Part shown: piece by piece, positions 35,101 to 64,000 of the stretch
Layout: the number at the start of each line of letters is the position of its first letter
Position numbering within the stretch: the first letter of the stretch is position 1
Program-made: the position numbers and the translations under genes
Notes under the pieces: generated by a model
Seen by the model: the letters and a program-made list of their open reading frames with translations, nothing else
Database searches by the model: none
Told to the model about the DNA's origin: nothing
Source: Holothuria scabra
Lineage: Eukaryota; Echinodermata; Holothuroidea; Aspidochirotida; Holothuriidae
Direction of reading: 5' to 3'
Assembly (NCBI GenBank): GCA_037179385.1
Contig: CM074187.1
Coordinates: forward strand, 744,001-808,000
DNA: 64,000 nt

Positions 35101-36123
35101 GGTCAAATGTCATTTGGGATCTCAATGTAGGAAGCTTCGATGCCTTTCATGTACGCTTTGTGGGTACATTACTGAGCACTATCAATTTGAAAAACATTAC
35201 AGTTTACTGTAGCGGCAATAAGGAATCACTATTAACGCTTTTTGGCTTTCTGGTTGTTTCACTTGGCTAGACACCGTGTTGCATGCACAAACTGACAAAA
35301 ACAAGGGAACGCTGTACATTACACAACATGCAGAGCTCAGTTAGTGTATCCCATGCTGTGCCCTATGATTCTGTGTGGCAAAAAATACCGAACTAGGTCA
35401 TTGTGGGGCACGGCCTGGGATACACAAACTGAGCTGAACACATAGTTCCAAGTACCCATGTATCTGGCAGTATTTCCACACTTAACTGAAGCATAAATCT
35501 AAGTAAGTGTCAATTCAACCTGGATGAAATTGGGCCTACTATTGGGTTCTCAGCCATACTTTAGCCTACTGCATATTAAGAAGCAAATTTTTCTACCAAA
35601 GAAGTAATAAATTTCACAATCTACTGCACAAAACCACAATTGAGATTCTCCCTGTGTCAATGATTTCACCACATTTTCATGTTAAACAAAAATTGGAAAC
35701 ATTGTAGGTGTGAGATTGGTTTGTTTTATCCTGATGTTTTGGAAGATGTGCATGTGTGCAAAGCCCCCAATTATTGGCTAAGTTGCACGATTACAAAAAA
35801 GGGAAAACTTTATTTGGCTCTGTTTTTTGTTTTTAGGATGCCTCACAGATCAGAAGCTGATTGCCATTTCAACTTTAATTGGCCAGAGATACCCAGAGCT
35901 TGGGCTTAAACTTGGTCTTACAGAAAAACAGTTGACAGAGGTGAAGGACACCACACCAGACAATTTGCAACACCAGATCTTCCATATGTTGTCACTTTGG
36001 GTGAAAAAAGAACAAAAGCAAGCTACCCTCCACAGATTAAATGAAGCGTTGAAAGAACTTGGATGGACATCTGTTTTGACTCAAATCCAAAACACTCCAG
36101 ATATCTTTTATGTGATACCATGA
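32126..36123 (+). CDS. stand-alone death-domain protein, two exons
   Basis: The join of 32126-32159 and 35837-36123 encodes 106 residues. Exon 1 gives MTTNASIYTAN plus one base and ends at GTAAGG. Exon 2 starts after TTTTTGTTTTTAG in the matching phase. Residues 13 to about 95 form a death domain: LTDQKLIAISTLIGQRYPEL, then LGLTEKQLTEVK, TPDNLQHQIFHMLSLWVKKE and ATLHRLNEALKELGWTSVL, reproducing the six-helix hydrophobic pattern with the helix-5 Trp. Family knowledge: death domains self-associate in apoptotic and innate-immune signalling complexes. No second domain, signal peptide or membrane segment is present, so an adaptor or decoy role is inference. The exon 1-exon 2 pairing rests on phase and signals only; an intervening exon is possible. 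Confidence 0.65.
32238..32520. mobile_element. TTAA-type MITE copy 3 with expanded G-tract
   Basis: It starts AAGGGCAAGAGCAGCCATCC, matching the complement of the right end of the 23.6-kb copy over about 80 bp. The other end is AAAAGTTTGGGG followed by a long G-run and ACTGTTCTG, which is the inverted terminus with the G-run expanded. It lies in intron 1 of the death-domain gene. Confidence 0.55.
33019..35130 (+). repeat. composite satellite array E (plus orientation, interrupted)
   Basis: The left end has the stem GATTCCTTGCC (33019) and partner GGGAAGGAATC (33037), then a decayed TG tract and TGCTTGTAAACACGATAT. Units with AGGTCAAAGGTCA recur from about 33203, spaced near 140 bp, to about 34510, and a diverged tail continues to about 35130. 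A MITE interrupts it at 34553-34855. The array fills much of the death-domain intron. Confidence 0.85.
34553..34855. mobile_element. TTAA-type MITE copy 4, inserted in satellite array E
   Basis: TTAAAGGCAGTCATTGGTCA at the left and ATATGCCTTTAA at the right form imperfect inverted ends with TTAA on both sides. Satellite sequence resumes on both sides, so the insertion postdates the array. It is homologous to the copy at 24069 in the opposite orientation. Confidence 0.65.
35837..36123 (+). CDS. death-domain gene exon 2
   Basis: It carries the whole death domain and the stop (TGA at 36121-36123). The acceptor is strong. The domain call rests on GLTEKQLTEVK, the LSLWVKKE helix and LNEALKELGW; it is clear even if exon 1 is wrong. 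Confidence 0.8.
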
Positions 36124-37424
36124 TCATTTTCATGGAAGGTACTGTATTGTACTCAAACCTTGCAGTAAATGGCCAAAGACCAAGAGATATTAAACTCCAC
36201 TTTTGGCTCCTGGTCTCTGGGATATTTGTAGGAGCTGGAACTCTTTTTCAGGACCAGGAGCTGTTCTCTAAAAATCAAGAAAAATTGGAGGTACAGATTA
36301 GCATAATAACAATTGATTTTAATATGATCTTGAATTGGTAATTAGTGAATCATGTTTCGAAAATGTCTAAAATGGGTACAGCGAAATTTATTTGCACAGT
36401 TTCTACTAAAATTTTGGCGGGCTCTGTAACAAAAGATAAGGCCAATGGCACTAAACCAGAAATTAGCTGGTTACCAGTTCCTTTTCATTGGTGTTTTGTA
36501 GAAGCCAAGCATATGCCTTAGACCAGGAACAATGCTGAACATTTTAGATGTTATAATTAAAGACATGTTGTTTCTTACATTTAGAGACTTTGTTGAGGGT
36601 TAGTGGTGCTGAATTTGGCTTTACCTATTGCAAGGCAAGGCATAGACTATTAACTAGGGCTACAGAACATTTTCAGGGACTAAGAAGGATTGCGAATGGC
36701 ACAAGATGTATGATGTTATATGGGAAGAAAGGGAGGCTGGGCTGGGAGCCCTGAAGCAATTAGAGATGAGAGGGGACATCAAATCTTGACAACGTCACAA
36801 TCATCCAACTCTACCTTACTTGAAAAATTCTGGGGAATTTGTACCTATCGAAATACCAAACTAGAGTTGTGCTTTGACTGGGGTCCGTAAAATAGCTGCA
36901 GATGACTTGACTTGCAGAGAAAAGAGAGACTCGACTCCATGTCTGACAGCAATGTTATTGGCAACAATGTTGATAACTAGGCTTTACAGACCACCAACTT
37001 GGCAGCTCATCAACAATTGTCATCAACAATACACTAGTTAGTATAAAGCATTTATCGGACATTTTACTTGCATGCAAGTTCTCACCCTGGCTAAATGAAT
37101 AAAAATATAATTGAACAGTGAACCTGGGTGTTCATGGATGGAATATATCCTCAGGTTTTGAAGGAAAAAGGTGCACTTGGAAATATTACGGGAAGAATTC
37201 ATTAATACCGCACTTCTGTAGAATACATCAGCATGACTTATGTTGAGGTTATCTTTGACCTTGCCGTTCCATATATGGAAACACTATGCTATATCACACT
37301 AAACATGGGGATAATATTAACAGTGCATAAGTAGTTCAGTCTTCATTTAATATCAGACAGTTGTTTGGTTCTGGCTCCTTTGTGTCTTTCATTGAGGATT
37401 GAAATTGTTTGACAGCTTGAAGTT
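36124..37424. other. 3' flank of the death-domain gene, nothing recognised
   Basis: No exon or clear repeat until the SINE fragment beginning near 37425. Confidence 0.35.
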
Positions 37425-37790
37425 AGTTACAGTAGATGGAGTTTTATGGCTCAGTTTCTAACCAACTGGTTTAATTTGGGTTGGCTGCAGCAGTGGTGGA
37501 GGAAGGGAATCCAGTCAGAGGGGACAAGAATGGCCTGTAGGGGCGCTTCAAAGTTTGTTAGGCAAGAATATTTGGTCAGAGGGGGCAAAAAATAGGCTGT
37601 AGGGGCGCTTTTATGTAGGTGGATACATATGCCTCAATACGGTAAAAAGAGTAAAAAGGGAGCTGACAGGCAATTTGAGTCTGTCAAGGGGGGGGGGGGA
37701 AACCGCCCCCTCTGACTATGTGGTAGCTCCACCACTGCGCTGCAGCCTTTTTTCTCATCTGGATTGACATCTAGTAGGACAAAGTCAACT
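37425..37790. repeat. SINE tail fragment split by a MITE
   Basis: GATGGAGTTTTATGGCTCAG with TTTCTAACCAACTGG at 37437-37471, and GCCTTTTTTCTCATCTGG after 37744, are consecutive blocks in other SINE copies (for example 38345 and 53036). They are separated here by the 247-bp hAT-like insertion. Confidence 0.55.
37491..37737. mobile_element. hAT-like MITE, 8-bp target duplication
   Basis: Perfect 11-bp inverted ends CAGTGGTGGAG / CTCCACCACTG. The flanking octamers GGCTGCAG (37483-37490) and CGCTGCAG (37738-37745) differ at one base, fitting the 8-bp duplications of hAT transposons. The interior has two direct copies of a block containing CTGTAGGGGCGCTT and a G-run. No coding frame. Confidence 0.82.
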
Positions 37791-40700
37791 CTATTGAATA
37801 CAGAAGACAAATTTAAGTGACACCAAATTATAGAAAATGAAATTACACATAAGTGCTGATAGCATTTTATTCCAGTACATTCATTGCTACAAGAATTTTT
37901 ACTGTAAGAAGTACTACTTTAACTCACACATCTTGCTATTATCTAACATTAATAGAACACATACATATTTGCAGCACTACTCCTAAATTTTAGACAAAAT
38001 AAACATTACATAAATCAAATTTGAAATTTTTGATAAATGCTAAATGAAGAAGTTAACTTGCATTAATCCAAATTGTCAATACTTAACATGTTTTTTTCAT
38101 AATTCATGATGACATAAACAAAAAAAATGAAGTGCATTTTTTATATTTGTGAAAGGGACCAATCACAACAACTTCAAACACAAAACAATGTGGTACCTGA
38201 AGGGCGACTGGTCACCACATTTTTTGCAGCAGATACTGATTAATGATTTCAACTATTTGACACAGTGTCATAGGCTGCCATTGTTTTTAATGATCTGCTG
38301 AAGTTTCAAGCCCTTCCTTCTGTCTGTCTGGTGTAATCTCACACACAGCCTTTTTTCAAATCCTGGGTCACTGGATTTGTTTCCTACTCTAATGCTTCCA
38401 AGTAGCATCCAGCACAATTACAGTAGGTTCCACTTTTTAAGTCTTTGGTATGACTCTGTCTAGAAATAGAACACTGACCGCAAAGGTGTAAGGCAGATGC
38501 TCTATCACTAGACCAAACACTAGGTTGGGGTTGCGCATGATCAATATTTTATTTCATGGAAATTTTTTGCAACCCCTGAAACCGTTGGGTGATATGAGGA
38601 CCAGTCCCCTTTAAAGATAAATTCACATCACTTTCCCAACAGAAGCTAACAGTATGTCAGTTTTTCCTCCCAACTCATAAAGGAAATGATCAGTCCTCCA
38701 ACTTCTTTTAAACAATCAGCTGCACAAAACAGATCTCTTATTGGCTCCTTCCAAGTTTCATAAAATATGACACACACAACTCTGCCTAATTCTACAATTT
38801 CAGACATAAAAATGTTGTCACATGATTCATTCAAGCCACTCATTAACTGAGATGCCAGGATACATTTAACTTGGGGGTCTGCACTTTCCCTTCCACAGGT
38901 TAGTTACATTGCCAAGGCCTAGGAAAATGTTCTACCACATGATGACCACTTCCAATGCTTAAGAGGACTAACTTAAGGATAGAAAGCTTTTCAAATCCAG
39001 ACAGGATTCTTCCTCACTCCTCATCTGTCTCCTTTGGAAACACAGACAACAGTAGTGCTGTGCTATTCTGAGCACACACTCAAATACAGCTGATTAGGAA
39101 TCTCGTCTGGGTTTGAAAAGCTTCCTTTCCCCCAAGTAAGTCCTCTAAGTGTTGGAAGTGTCATCATGACTCCATCAATATTATCAATTAAGATGATGGC
39201 CAGAATCAGCCAACTGACTAAGTTGATCACCCTTAACAATAATCCAATGACAATGGGTTTTGGAGGGACTTTTATCCATATACCGCAAGAAGTCAAATTT
39301 GTCTTCAGTCCATGAAACTGAAAATACTTATTCCACACAGTTTACCTGACAATATGTAATACCACCACTCTTCTAGAAGACTTTCATATTCAACACAACT
39401 TGACAAAAAGAGAGGCCATCATCCGTTTCTCATAGGCAGCTATTCTAGGTTTCACATAAAACTTTCAGCAACATCAGCATGTAACAGGTGCAAAATACCA
39501 TGAGAAAAGCAATAGATCTTAACTAAGTGATCATTTCCAAAATGTTTCAAAGAATTTTCCACTTCTCTTTAATCATATCACTTTTATCTCTCACAAAATA
39601 TTGTAACCATTTTTAAAAAAATGTTTTAAATTGGGTAATCAGCTAAAACCTTTACAAACTTACAGCTTTAACTGTATGGAGTCAAAATATGTACAAACCA
39701 TACACTAACCTTGTCTGAATGCAATCTAGACTTAGCCCAACTTATAGCAAAAGGTTTTCAAACAGATGTTAACATTAAAAGGTTTTTTATTTCAGTTAAA
39801 GAGGATATTGATCCTATGCTTACAGGTGAAGACACTCCACTCGTAATTTGAATTGTATGGATTTATTTCTACAACAAACTTAACACATTCATGTTTAAAT
39901 AATTTATCATCACCACATGGCTGTAAATTGATCATGCACAAAGCTTGCAAAAATTTTTACACTAAAATATGAAAAAATATCAGAATTTAAAAAAAAAAAA
40001 AAGAATTCCCCTGATGACATAGATCAAAGGCAATGATGTTAATGGCAGTTATTTTTTTTCCTTTTTGAGTTTCTAATAGTTACTCACTCTTTGGCATTAT
40101 GTTCTTGCAAAATAAAAACACCCGTGGCAGTCAAATGTGGAAGATATATCACAACACTGTCCTTACAATTTTGCTGACAATGTTTGATAACATTTCAGCA
40201 TTTATATATCAAGCAGAAACACTCACAACCTCACCACCTTTCTTATATCCACCACTTCAAAATCCATACATTTACAATCTCTTCACAAATTACTGTACAT
40301 ACATGATGTAAAATGCAAGAAAACAAAAAATAAAAGAACAGGGATTTATTTTTAAGTGTTTTTATAATGGTAAAAGCTAGTATAAATGGCTGTTAAGCTG
40401 AAGTTGAAGTTCTAGCAGTAGCAGACAAATTCCATTATTCACTGTGCATACAGTTCTAAATTACAATCCACATTCCTTCCCTAACAAGACTATGTATATG
40501 GCAGGTGGAAGTAGGAAGATGGGATAAGCTGTCCTTTCATGTTGTTAACCATAAAATCTTTCATCATTCTTGTTTGTTCCTAAGTAAGGTGCATAGAAAG
40601 GAATTTTTCAAGGGAGGTGGGCAGCTGTTCCCTTTACCCCTTCTTCTTGGCTATGCACCTGTCTCTAATAAAACTTAACACCACTGGGTTTCATGTTAAA

Positions 40701-43700
40701 TGACTGTCCGTAGACTAATGTACAGCAGATGCACCCACAAACAAGGCATGAGATACTTCCTCTCTTTAGAATATTTCCTTTTTTATTTGTTTTTACTTGT
40801 TCTCTTTTTTATTCATTCCTCTTTTTGGGTCGCTAAAGAACCAAAAAGTTTCTGTCATAAATGTCCTATAAATCTCAGCTATAGACCTTGTACAAACAGC
40901 CCAGGAGTTCTTTCCAATCAGAAGTCTGTATAAAAATGACATTGATGCCACAAGGGTCCCTTATGCAGACCCCTTGTCCCCCAGCCCCAGTGTCTGCCTC
41001 TTAATTTCCACTTTTTTTAGAAGTCTCAGCCTTATTTCCTCTTTATTGTAGAAGTTTCAGGCTCATCCCTGCGAGAAAAAATGATTGTATCTCTTGAAAT
41101 TCTCATACACACAGGCTTTGACAATATCCAAGCAATGGTGCCATCAGGACACGAAGCATTTCTAGTTATTCATTTCTAACTTTCCCAGAATAGTAGTAAC
41201 TTTCTGTGTTGTGCAGCTCACTGCAATGAGCACTGTACATTTCCTGAACACTAGTCTCCCCCCTCCCCCACCCCCCCAAAAAAACATACTCCTACAGGTT
41301 TTGCTGTTCACTCTTTGTTATACCGACATACCGATGGTGATAGAATGACACAGACAATGCTGCCCTAAACAATAAGAAAGTCATACAACCCTAGAACTGT
41401 AAAAAATATGTTGTTTAAGTATATTATATATATATAACATGTGACAAAGAATAATACTGCATTCATATGCATTATGTCACACATTCTTAAACTCTCTCTG
41501 AACATGTGATATTACCGGGTGAAGATGACTTTATAAAAGTGCCCGTATTGTCACTCTCATTTTACCTAAACAGCCTTTCAAAGTATATGTCTAACTTACA
41601 GATGATCATAATTACAGCAACTTACATACGGTTTTACAAAATAAATTACTTTCGATCACCTCAAAAAGGTGACCACCAATTCTTTCTAATGCAAATGTAC
41701 AAGCTGCAAGTTTAAAAAGCTGCATTATATTCAGCTGCCACTTCCTGTCTTGACTTACCCAATAACAATCTGAAGAATAAATATCCCCCTTCTTCTAAAT
41801 GTTCCTAGTGACGCCATCTAACACCAACCACTGCCACTTTCTTTCAGTAGCTTTGCTTCTACATTAACACTGTTCATTACCATTAATTTAATGCAGCAGA
41901 TCTACAGTAGTCCCACACTATTAACCCTGTCATTTGTACTGAACCAGATGATACAGCATTTTTACTTCATTTACAGCCCATACTTGCAACAAATCTTTTC
42001 CTGCAATGATTTAGGTTGCTCCAATTCTAAAAGCAAAGCATTCCACCCCCCTCCCCTAATACATGCCTTGTGAAAGGGTCTTGGAAGGCTATTAAACTTC
42101 AAGCATTCCCTCAAAGGCTGAACCTAAGTGGAAGTGGGCAAGATCTGGCCTGTAATCTGCTGAAACTTCTTAAAGGACCAACTTTCCATCCACAGCCCAT
42201 CATAGTTTTTACTATGACTTCAGCTACCCCATTACTAATTCTATACAACAGACAAATCTTTCAAACAAACCACATTCTCCCCCTCCCCCCCCCCAACTTT
42301 TTTTTTGTGAATGTGTGTGTGACATTCTGAACAAGCTGATGATCACAGCCATCACTTGTGAATATTGAAGTTTTGCTTAATAAAACTGAGATGTTAAAGA
42401 TTAGCAACTTACTTCTTACTTCTTAAATATTAAAATTTAATTGTTTCAAAGCACAATTTGCATACGGCACATGATAAATACTGACATAATGAGCAAACAT
42501 CTCCAATTTCAAAATACCCGATTAAAAAAAATTCGTAGAAAAAAAATGGAGAAACAATTTAAAAGCAATGATTATTTGAATGATGTTATATGTCGATGGT
42601 ATTGATTACAATTTACAATTTTGTAAACAAATGCTAAATCTCACTTCAGCTTAAGGAAGATAATAAATAGTTCACCTTAAACTGATGATGTTTAAGTTGA
42701 TAACAGTACAGTGATGTTCTTAACTTTACCATTCTTGGAAAATTGGTTAATAGTTAATACAAATATCAAATTTCACTTAAAATCACATCGCTGTGCCAGG
42801 GTATTTCTATACAAAGACACCATCTTATTTTCGAAATTATCCGATCCTAGCTAAAGGTTTTCCTACAGATGAACCTTCACCAAACAAATTCTCAGATTAT
42901 TTTATTCCATTCCTGATACAACTGAGATTTGAGAGCAGCATATTGTATTGTGTTAGTCTTAGAAAACAAAAAAAGCAACTAATCCAGTAAAATGTGACTT
43001 TATGCCTTGTTCAAAATGAGTACAAACTGGTACTCATATTTGAGTGCATTTTGATATGTACTCATATGCATATTCATGACTACTCATAAATCTGACTGGT
43101 TTTCCTGTTCTAATACACATTCTCCCAAAATGTCTGTTCAAAAGAGTCAGAGCTTTGTAAACATTTCTTACACTGAAAAGTTTTACATTTGCACAAAACT
43201 TTGTACACATACTTTTAATTTGAAGCCACATACTTACACATAGTAATTTATACTGACATTTTTAAGTCTGTTGCAGACAGTAAGAGCAAATTGCTTGATT
43301 ATGACAGATTTACAAGTTAAAAAGTAAATACATATCTAAAAAAAAACTTCAAGTGGAAAGCTTGAAGATGAGGGAACAAGTGCAAAGAAAATTAAGTTAT
43401 ATACTTTGCAAAATGATGAACAAACAAAAGCAAAAAACAAGAAAAAAAAATACTATACAGAAAAAAATCTCTGACCAGAAAATTCCTAAAGAAGGTACTA
43501 AATTCTTACTTAATGGATTTTAAGTGCTACACACAGACACTATTGTTTGATATAGCTTTCAATGTACAGCAGATACAAATGCCACACAACACAAAACACC
43601 ACTTGACAAATCCTTCTCAAATTCTATATACAGTTTAACCCAAGAAGTGAAAACTTAGATACAAAGATCTGGTATAAAAATAGATAATATCTGAAAAATT

Positions 43701-45071
43701 AAAACGCTTTTATCTCTTGAAATGAGGAAAACAGATTGAGGTGCATAATAAGCCCTGAACCATGCCTCCGTAAACATTCCCAATATTTCAGTATCGCTTA
43801 ACTAAGATTAATGTAAGGTAGGACACTGGCATTTATTGCCATCATAATGGAAAAAAGAATCTTGTCTTATTAACTTCACCATAAAGTATGCAGATAAAAT
43901 CAATTGTGTGTTTTGGGATAAGTGCCAAACTACTTGAGAGCTTCAAAAATGTATCACTTCAAACTTAGTTGTTGAACACTTCCATCCAGAATTTTACACA
44001 TGTCTTTTCTCAGGTACATAATCTTTAGCATTTACAATAGATATCTGTGCAGGAAGTTTCAAATGTGTAATAGATAATTGCTAGGTACGGGTTGAAAACA
44101 AACCTCCACTGATCCAGTGACGTACAGGTAGGTTTGTTTTTGAAATTAATCCATGAAAGTAAACTAGCCAGATCACAGCTGATTTTCATCACAACTTATT
44201 AAACTAGATTTCTTTTTCCTGCTAAGATACTAAGTTATCATAACACCTCCTGTTGGTCTTTTGTCCACCAGCACCCCTAACCCCACTTTACTGGCCAACA
44301 TTTTTGCTATCTAAGTAAGAGTATTTTGACCTGATGGTCCAGACTCTGCTGAATGTGCAAGTTGTCTCTAATACAAGCCCTGTAGTAGAGGCCGGCCTTG
44401 AGGGCCTCCTCCATACATATAGTGTTAAAAGCCACTTTTCAAGGCTGGCCTTGACATCTGGCCTCTGAGTGCCAGGCCTCACCTACAACAACACTATCTA
44501 ATACAAAGTTAACAAATTCCCTGCTCAATAAGTGTGCTCCAAGTGACAACCTGGAAGACATCATGTATGTTTAACTTTGAGTTTGGGTTATCTAATAACA
44601 TAAGCCTTGAGACATGTCTGCATTGATGATTTCCACAAAGCGGCCCACTTTGACCTGCTTAAAATCATCAACAACCACATTAAGGGAAACCATTGGTTTG
44701 GATTACAATAAATATTGATATCACAAAGGAGAACACTGCCACTGAGCAGATAAACAGCACAACAAAAGCCATTGATGGACCTGTATTATTTTTTTGGAAG
44801 AACCAGTCACTTTGGAAAATATACAAACTTGAACAAAGGATGGAGTTAAAAATTGAAACAAGTTTAGGCATCTTGACTAGAATGTATTATGCCTTTCCAT
44901 TTTTACTTTTATCTATATTCCTTCAAAAGTTTCCTTTTGAAAAAGTTTTGAATTCATTAAATAAATTAGCTCTTCTATCAAATCACAGGGTGAATTAATA
45001 AATCAAATGATTAAGAAACAAAAAAGATAAAAGCACCGTTTCAGTTTGTGGTGAGGGCAGCACAAACTAGC
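37791..45071 (-). other. non-coding, probably in part SMAD 3' UTR
   Basis: No supported exon in 7.3 kb directly 3' of the SMAD stop on the minus strand. A minus-strand AATAAA sits near 37866-37872, and vertebrate SMAD2 transcripts are known to have very long 3' UTRs, so one long UTR is possible. It contains a SINE copy at 38338-38526, an A-run near 39990 and a TA microsatellite near 41425. The UTR call is inference. Confidence 0.3.
38338..38526 (-). mobile_element. tRNA-derived SINE copy
   Basis: In reverse complement the head reads TGGTCTAGTGATAGAGCATC, a tRNA A-box-like segment, followed by a degenerate B box. The body blocks AGTCATACCAAAGACTT and CCACTGGATT-like segments are shared with the copy at 52985. 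Confidence 0.65.
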
Positions 45072-63856
<18,785 letters not shown>

Positions 63857-64000
63857 CTTTAAGAAAACAAAGGAAACAGGAAGTAATTCAGTGCTATTCA
63901 AAGAAACAATAGGCTGTCCTCTACGAGAGGAAATATGAGGGCAATGTATGGCAGGAAATGCTAGGAAGTGGAGGCACAGTGGTCTGTTGTGAGACCTTGC

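Noticed and set aside
39063..39338. Minus-strand 91-codon hydrophobic frame in the 3' flank of SMAD
   Set aside because: No splice signals or recognisable domain. Composition fits random AT-rich UTR or intergenic DNA.

Overview
This is a metazoan nuclear window: AT-rich, with short exons flanked by GT/AG splice sites, kilobase-scale introns, and a dense load of LINE, SINE, MITE and tandem repeats. The gene content (CDV3, GGACT, a receptor-regulated SMAD, a stand-alone death-domain protein) together with a CR1/L2/Jockey-like repeat landscape suggests a bilaterian marine invertebrate, perhaps an echinoderm or relative. That assignment is inference; the sequence does not fix the species.

Layout: (1) 1-198 is a LINE reverse-transcriptase C-terminal scrap. 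(2) 1471-7116 (+) holds the last four coding exons of a CDV3 homologue, with poly(A) signals near 7480 and 8092. Its introns carry a 25-bp minisatellite whose units mimic 3' splice sites and a ~145-bp satellite array. (3) 8.1-20.0 kb is gene-free and holds MITEs and one satellite array. (4) 20028-22145 (-) is a two-coding-exon gamma-glutamylaminecyclotransferase (GGACT). (5) 23.5-31.7 kb is repeat-rich: TTAA MITEs, a large satellite array, a cluster of four AACCGTGGAC motifs, an exact 81-bp duplication with splice-donor-like ends, a 37-bp inverted repeat, and a 5'-truncated LINE with a clear 11-bp target-site duplication. (6) 32126-36123 (+) is a small two-exon gene for a stand-alone death-domain protein; its intron contains a further satellite array. 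(7) 45072-63856 (-) is the linker and MH2 half of a SMAD2/3-type transcription factor in six exons, one of them a 30-nt microexon. The MH1 half lies beyond the right edge. The 36.1-45.1 kb stretch is probably partly its 3' UTR.

The most unusual feature is a dispersed composite repeat family with seven array copies and one solo end. Its ~145- or ~156-bp units each carry an AGGTCA direct repeat spaced by 1 bp (the DR1 nuclear-receptor site) with further half-sites 4 bp apart. Arrays end in a CA microsatellite followed by a short hairpin whose two stem versions differ but both pair. Copies lie in introns of the CDV3, death-domain and SMAD genes. A second point of interest is that the SMAD departs from the SMAD2/3 pattern at three regulatory spots: the linker PY motif, the L3 loop, and the C-terminal SSXS.
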